Origin: an uncultured Actinomycetes bacterium
GTDB lineage: Bacteria > Actinomycetota > Aquicultoria > CAJVYJ01
DNA: 6,934 nt
Assembly: GCA_913009475.1 (NCBI GenBank)
Contig: CAJVYJ010000099.1
Coordinates: forward strand, 1-6,934
Direction of reading: 5' to 3'
Position numbers and translations under genes: made by a program. The notes under the pieces are model-generated. The model was not told the origin of the DNA. It ran no database searches and saw nothing but the letters and a program-made list of their open reading frames with translations. Of the stretch, positions 4,194-6,934 are shown one piece after another; within the stretch, counting starts at the first letter, position 1; each line of letters begins with the position of its first letter.

Positions 4194-4835
4194 ATGAATA
4201 TTACTAATGAGAAGTTTGATCGAGAAGCTGTTGAGCAGGGTCTGTGTAGCATTGCCGAAGTTGAGGCGGCGCGGATTGTAAGCGGTCGTGACGGCACGAT
4301 AGCTGAGTTGCATATAATCGCTTTGCCTGATAAAGGACCTAAGCAAATAGTTAGAGATATAGAATCAACTTTAATGGCTAAATATGGTTTGGCTATTGAT
4401 CATAAAAAAATCAGCATTGCCCAATTGGGCGGCAACGGCACCAGTTTTAAAAAACCCTCTAAACGTCTTAGAATAAATTCTGTCCGTATTGAAGATGTTG
4501 GCTTGGAGGCAAAGGTTGTGGTTGAATTATTCCAAGGCGATAATCGTTTTTTCGGTGAAGGTAAGGGTATCGTCTCGCGGTCCGGCGGCAGTCTGAGACT
4601 AATAGCCGGGGCGACTCTGGCGGCAGTCGAGAAATGGGCTCAGCCGACTACTCGTTTTTTATTGGAAGACGCCCAAATCATAAATATGGGTCGAGCAGAG
4701 ATGGCGGTGGCTCATATTACTATGATAACCACCGGAGATGAAGTCGGTCTTTGTGGCGTTGCCATTGTTAAAAATAATAATAACGCAATTGTTAAGGCTG
4801 TATTAGCGGCTATAAATAGGCGTATCGGCATTTGA
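4194..4835 (+). CDS. Conserved-looking 213-aa protein of unknown function
   Basis: I do not recognise a named family with confidence. The N-terminal part (about residues 18-78) reads ARIVSGRDGTIAELHIIAL, then PKQIVRDIES (49-58), then MAKYGLAIDHKKISIAQL, and resembles uncharacterised proteins of Bacillota and Actinomycetota that carry a PKQIVRDIES-type motif. A polar linker follows at about 80-92. The C-terminal part, about 93-213, seems to be two similar alpha/beta halves: SLRLIAGATLAAVEK (133-147) and AIVKAVLAAINRR (198-210) occupy equivalent ends. No signal peptide, membrane helix or catalytic motif is visible, so it is probably cytosolic. ATG 4194 is preferred because an upstream in-frame TTG lies in the -35 box; the only ribosome-site candidate, GGTGA at 4188-4192, is unusually close to the ATG, so initiation is uncertain. 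The next promoter overlaps its 3' end. Confidence 0.75.
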   Translation: MNITNEKFDREAVEQGLCSIAEVEAARIVSGRDGTIAELHIIALPDKGPKQIVRDIESTLMAKYGLAIDHKKISIAQLGGNGTSFKKPSKRLRINSVRIEDVGLEAKVVVELFQGDNRFFGEGKGIVSRSGGSLRLIAGATLAAVEKWAQPTTRFLLEDAQIINMGRAEMAVAHITMITTGDEVGLCGVAIVKNNNNAIVKAVLAAINRRIGI

Positions 4836-4853
4836 CAAATACATAGTTATAAT
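4825..4853 (+). promoter_or_regulatory. Promoter for small peptide and HD-GYP genes
   Basis: TATAAT (4848-4853) is preceded at 17 bases by TCGGCA (4825-4830, four of six to TTGACA). A perfect TTGACA at 4832-4837, overlapping the upstream TGA stop, is only 10 bases from that -10 and is badly spaced for sigma-70. Transcription would begin near 4860. The promoter lies within the end of the upstream gene, leaving no room for a terminator between them. Confidence 0.5.
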
Positions 4854-4859
4854 TTTGAG

Positions 4860-4971
4860 CTAGATTTGGAACCGGCGTTCTCAAAAAAGGTTATTCGGAT
4901 ATATTAGCGAAGCGGTTTCCTTTCCTAAATAGCGGTAGGGAAGAGACTTCCAGCAAAGGAGGTTCTCTTTC
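4860..4971 (+). promoter_or_regulatory. Structured ~110-nt leader upstream of small ORF
   Basis: The leader has a GGAAG-AGA-CTTCC hairpin (4939-4951) three bases before the ribosome binding site. TCCTTT (4918-4923) could instead pair with AAAGGA (4955-4960) and mask that site. GGAACCGGC (4868-4876) can pair over nine bases, with one G-T, with GTCGGTTCC (5071-5079) past the small ORF. No known riboswitch consensus could be matched; in particular the cyclic-di-GMP-I core ACGCAAAGCC is absent. Confidence 0.35.
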
Positions 4972-5049
4972 ATGAAAGCAAGAATAACAATTCTTTTAAC
5001 TACTCTAGCCGCACTACTTTTAAGCGGTGGAGCACATTGGCGCTGGTAG
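4972..5049 (+). CDS. 25-aa hydrophobic small peptide
   Basis: The reading frame encodes MKARITILLTTLAALLLSGG followed by AHWRW: a short basic N-terminus, one hydrophobic helix (about residues 5-19) and an aromatic/basic tail. It could be a single-span membrane peptide or an uncleaved signal-like peptide. The ribosome binding site AAAGGAGGT (4955-4963) is almost a perfect anti-Shine-Dalgarno complement, with eight bases to the ATG, the strongest in the window, which supports real translation. It lies 56 bases upstream of the HD-GYP start and shares its promoter candidate. It could be a leader peptide affecting the downstream gene or a partner peptide of the membrane HD-GYP protein. No homologue is recognised. 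Confidence 0.6.
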   Translation: MKARITILLTTLAALLLSGGAHWRW

Positions 5050-5105
5050 GTCAGTAAGTAACGTGGGGATGTCGGTTCCTTTTAATTTAATAAGGATATC
5101 TTAGC

Positions 5106-6437
5106 TTGGCAAAACTCTCAGTTCAAGAGCGAGTATTTGTAGCGGCAACCGCATTTCTGGCCGTTCTCTTAATTGTCTACTTATTCCTGTCACATTTTTA
5201 TCTGGACTATAAAATTCTCTTACTATTTGGCTTGCTCTCTTTTGCCGCGGAGAATCTGGGCGTCGAATTGCCGCAAGGTGGTTCGGTTTCGGTCAGTTCC
5301 ACCGTTATTTTGGCGACCGTAGTTATCTTCGGACCGTTATTCGCCGCCTTGACATCAATTTTTAATGCGGTAGTTTGGCGGGACATTAAGGAGAAAAACT
5401 CTCCCTATCGCTGGATTTTTAACGGTAGCGAAGGAGTAATTACTACCGGTTGTTCAGGGTTGATATATTTGGCGGTCGGCGGGCGCATATTATTAAATAC
5501 CAGTGGGTTAAATAGTAAAAATATCCCTCACTTACTGATACCGATAATTTTAATGGCTGTCTCGTATTTTCTTTTAAACACCAGTTTAGTTTCCCTGATA
5601 ATTGCTGTAGGAAAGAAAACTTCGCCGATTGGTGTCTGGCGTTCTAATGTTTTATGGGCCATCCCTAATTATTTTGTTCTTATGATTCTTTCGTTGGTTA
5701 TGATTCAAATATATGTAACTATCGGAACCGCGGGCTTAATTCTAATGATTGTGCCGTTACTTATCGCGCGTCAAGCTTTTCAAATTTATTTAAGATTAAA
5801 GAGCGCCTATATGGGGACAGTCGAGGCTCTGGTGGCGGCCTTAGAAGCCAAGGACCCTTATACAAGCGGGCATTCTGAGCGTGTGGCGACGTTGGCGGAA
5901 AAAATCGGCCGGCAGATGCAGTTAGGGCCAACAGCTATCAATACAATTAGAAACGCCGGTATTTTACATGATATCGGCAAAATAGGCATCTCTCGCAGTA
6001 TCCTGCGCAATCCGGGCAAGTTAACTGATGAAGAGTATCTGCGGATGCAAAAGCATCCGGAGTCAGGCGCGCTCATATTACAAGAAATAAAATTTATGGA
6101 AAAAATTGTACCTGTCGTCTTTCACCACCATGAAAAAGTCGACGGCAGCGGTTATATCGACGGGTTCAAGGGAGATGAGATACCTCTCTATTCCCGCATA
6201 CTGGCAGTCGCCGATGCTTTTGACGCGATGACGTCTCCGCGCCCCTATCGTCCGGCCATGGACCCATTAGTCGCTTGCCGAGAATTAATTGATTGTAGCG
6301 GAACTCAGTTTGACGGTAACATTGTAGACCATTTTATCAAGGCTATGGGATTTCAGTTAAGCAAGGATATTGGCGATGTTTTACAGGGACAGCTGAATTT
6401 AGATGAATTCAAGACAGTTAAAAATTGTAATCGTTAG
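5106..6437 (+). CDS. Membrane-anchored HD-GYP protein, likely c-di-GMP phosphodiesterase
   Basis: HD-GYP proteins hydrolyse cyclic di-GMP and so influence motility and biofilm formation. This 443-residue protein has a membrane module at about 11-222 with roughly seven or eight hydrophobic helices and the segment ELPQGGSVSVSS (54-65). A short helical linker leads to the catalytic domain at about 235-415. Visible motifs: KDPYTSGHSERV (H256), LHDIGKIG (HD at 288-289, K292), KHPESG (H317), HHEKVDGSGY (H341, H342, E343) and ILAVADAFDAMTS (D370). The metal-binding pattern appears complete, but the third residue of the GYP signature is Ile351 instead of Pro, and the usual TSDRPYR reads TSPRPYR. The TTG start is supported by AAGGA at 5092-5096, nine bases upstream, and MAKLSVQ as a sensible N-terminus. 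The next gene overlaps its end by 35 bases. The signal sensed is unknown. Confidence 0.9.
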   Translation: MAKLSVQERVFVAATAFLAVLLIVYLFLSHFYLDYKILLLFGLLSFAAENLGVELPQGGSVSVSSTVILATVVIFGPLFAALTSIFNAVVWRDIKEKNSPYRWIFNGSEGVITTGCSGLIYLAVGGRILLNTSGLNSKNIPHLLIPIILMAVSYFLLNTSLVSLIIAVGKKTSPIGVWRSNVLWAIPNYFVLMILSLVMIQIYVTIGTAGLILMIVPLLIARQAFQIYLRLKSAYMGTVEALVAALEAKDPYTSGHSERVATLAEKIGRQMQLGPTAINTIRNAGILHDIGKIGISRSILRNPGKLTDEEYLRMQKHPESGALILQEIKFMEKIVPVVFHHHEKVDGSGYIDGFKGDEIPLYSRILAVADAFDAMTSPRPYRPAMDPLVACRELIDCSGTQFDGNIVDHFIKAMGFQLSKDIGDVLQGQLNLDEFKTVKNCNR

Positions 6438-6785
6438 ATTATTGATTATGGCATTAGGCCTAGGGTTATTCTTTTATAACGTGCGCTTTTTTCATATGCG
6501 TTCCCTAATTGAGACAACTATTTTTATTGGCGCTATTGCCGCTGTACGCTTCTTTGATTTTAATTTTTCGCGTATTGATAAAGTTCATTTTGAATCAGCT
6601 TTTATCATCGCCGCGTTAATTCTTTTTTCGCTGCCCAATACGTTGTTTTTAGCTATCGGCGGCTTGCTTGTCGCTGCGCTTATCAAACCGGAAAAAAACG
6701 TTTTTGGCGGCCCGCTGTATCTGGTATCTCAACGGTCTTTAACGATATTTATAGCCGGGCTCTGGCTTGATAATCGCTATTTAAC
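6403..6785 (+). CDS. Truncated membrane protein resembling the HD-GYP sensor module
   Basis: About 127 codons of a membrane protein are present, with four or so hydrophobic helices. The stretch KVHFESAFIIAALILF, then a glycine-rich helix, a charged turn (KPEKNVFGG) and another helix has the same order as GGSVSVSSTVILATVVIFG and the following segments of the HD-GYP protein just upstream, so it may be the sensor half of a related signalling protein. ATG 6403 overlaps the upstream gene by 35 bases with no clear ribosome binding site, suggesting coupling; a later start such as TTG 6442 or ATG 6448 is possible. Genomic sequence ends about 6785: any translation past Leu127 (T-D-R-K-S-V-V) comes from sequencing adapter, not from the organism. 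The catalytic or output domain, if any, is missing. Confidence 0.7.
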
Positions 6786-6843
6786 AGATCGGAAGAGCGT
6801 CGTGTAGGGAAAGAGTGTAGATCTCGGTGGTCGCCGTATCATT
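6786..6843. other. Illumina TruSeq universal adapter (contaminant)
   Basis: All 58 bases, from AGATCGGAAGAGCGTCGTGT to GTCGCCGTATCATT, equal the reverse complement of the Illumina universal adapter as I know it. This is read-through that was not trimmed before assembly. It is not biological sequence. Confidence 0.98.
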
Positions 6844-6890
6844 AAAAAAAAAAAAAAGAAAAAAGAAGAAGAAAAAAAAAAAAAAGAAAA
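6844..6890. other. Poly-A-like off-end run
   Basis: Only A with scattered single G occurs here, directly after the last adapter base. This is what is called when a read continues past the end of a library molecule, so it is most likely a sequencing artefact. Confidence 0.85.
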
Positions 6891-6934
6891 ATGAAAAATC
6901 AAATTTTCAATGGAGTAACAGCGTGAACAATGAG
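6891..6934. other. 44-base tail of uncertain origin
   Basis: Normal-looking sequence resumes (ATGAAAAATCAAATTTTCAA onward), but it is joined to genomic DNA only through adapter and poly-A. It may be unrelated genomic sequence or noise, and should not be treated as contiguous with 6785. Confidence 0.6.

Noticed and set aside
4832..4853. TTGACA plus TATAAT as one promoter
   Set aside because: The spacer is only 10 bases; TCGGCA at 17 bases is the better partner for this -10.
4860..4971. Cyclic-di-GMP-I riboswitch before the HD-GYP gene
   Set aside because: An attractive idea by context, but the conserved core (ACGCAAAGCC with GGTAGCGGGGTTACC-like elements) could not be found.

Overview
The window looks like one end of a draft-assembly contig from a bacterium of Gram-positive type, either Bacillota or a deep-branching Actinomycetota. 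This is an inference from gene order and protein style; no marker gene fixes the taxon. The order comFC, flgM-like, hpf on one strand echoes the Bacillota comF-flagellar-yvyD(hpf)-secA locus. All recognisable genes are on the + strand, coding DNA has moderate GC, and GTG and TTG starts occur beside ATG.

Positions 1-109 do not continue the gene that follows and may be an assembly join. Positions 110-394 encode the C-terminal part of methylthioribose-1-phosphate isomerase (MtnA). Its stop codon overlaps the GTG start of an AEC-family membrane transporter (391-1353). A ComF-type amidophosphoribosyltransferase-like protein follows after one base (1355-2059), so these three look co-transcribed. 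After a promoter region comes a 58-codon gene (2243-2419) whose C-terminal half reads as the sigma-28-binding region of the anti-sigma factor FlgM. No other flagellar gene is visible.

Positions 2420-3007 are non-coding: inverted 'GTCATTC...GGAATCC' type repeats, two hairpins, then a very AT-rich stretch. A TATAAT box and a perfect 13-bp hairpin stand just before long-form hpf, the ribosome hibernation factor (3073-3606). Positions 3607-4130 are a second dense mosaic of intergenic repeats: two copies of a ~97-bp unit, arms complementary to the end of hpf, several hairpins, and a purine-rich repeat matching one upstream of hpf in inverted orientation.

A promoter (TTGACA-17-TAGATT) then drives a 213-aa conserved-looking protein of unknown function (4194-4835). 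A further promoter overlaps the end of that gene and leads through a ~110-nt leader to a 25-aa hydrophobic peptide with a near-perfect ribosome binding site (4972-5049). Next is a membrane-bound HD-GYP protein, a likely cyclic-di-GMP phosphodiesterase (5106-6437), overlapped by the start of another membrane protein that resembles its sensor half. That last gene is cut off: positions 6786-6843 are a complete Illumina adapter, followed by a poly-A-like run and 44 bases of uncertain origin. Genomic interpretation should stop at about 6785.

The common themes are methionine salvage and competence-type genes on the left, a motility regulator and stationary-phase ribosome protection in the middle, and membrane-linked c-di-GMP signalling on the right. 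The most interesting items are the apparently orphaned short FlgM with a sigma-28-like promoter, and the small membrane peptide plus HD-GYP plus second sensor cassette.
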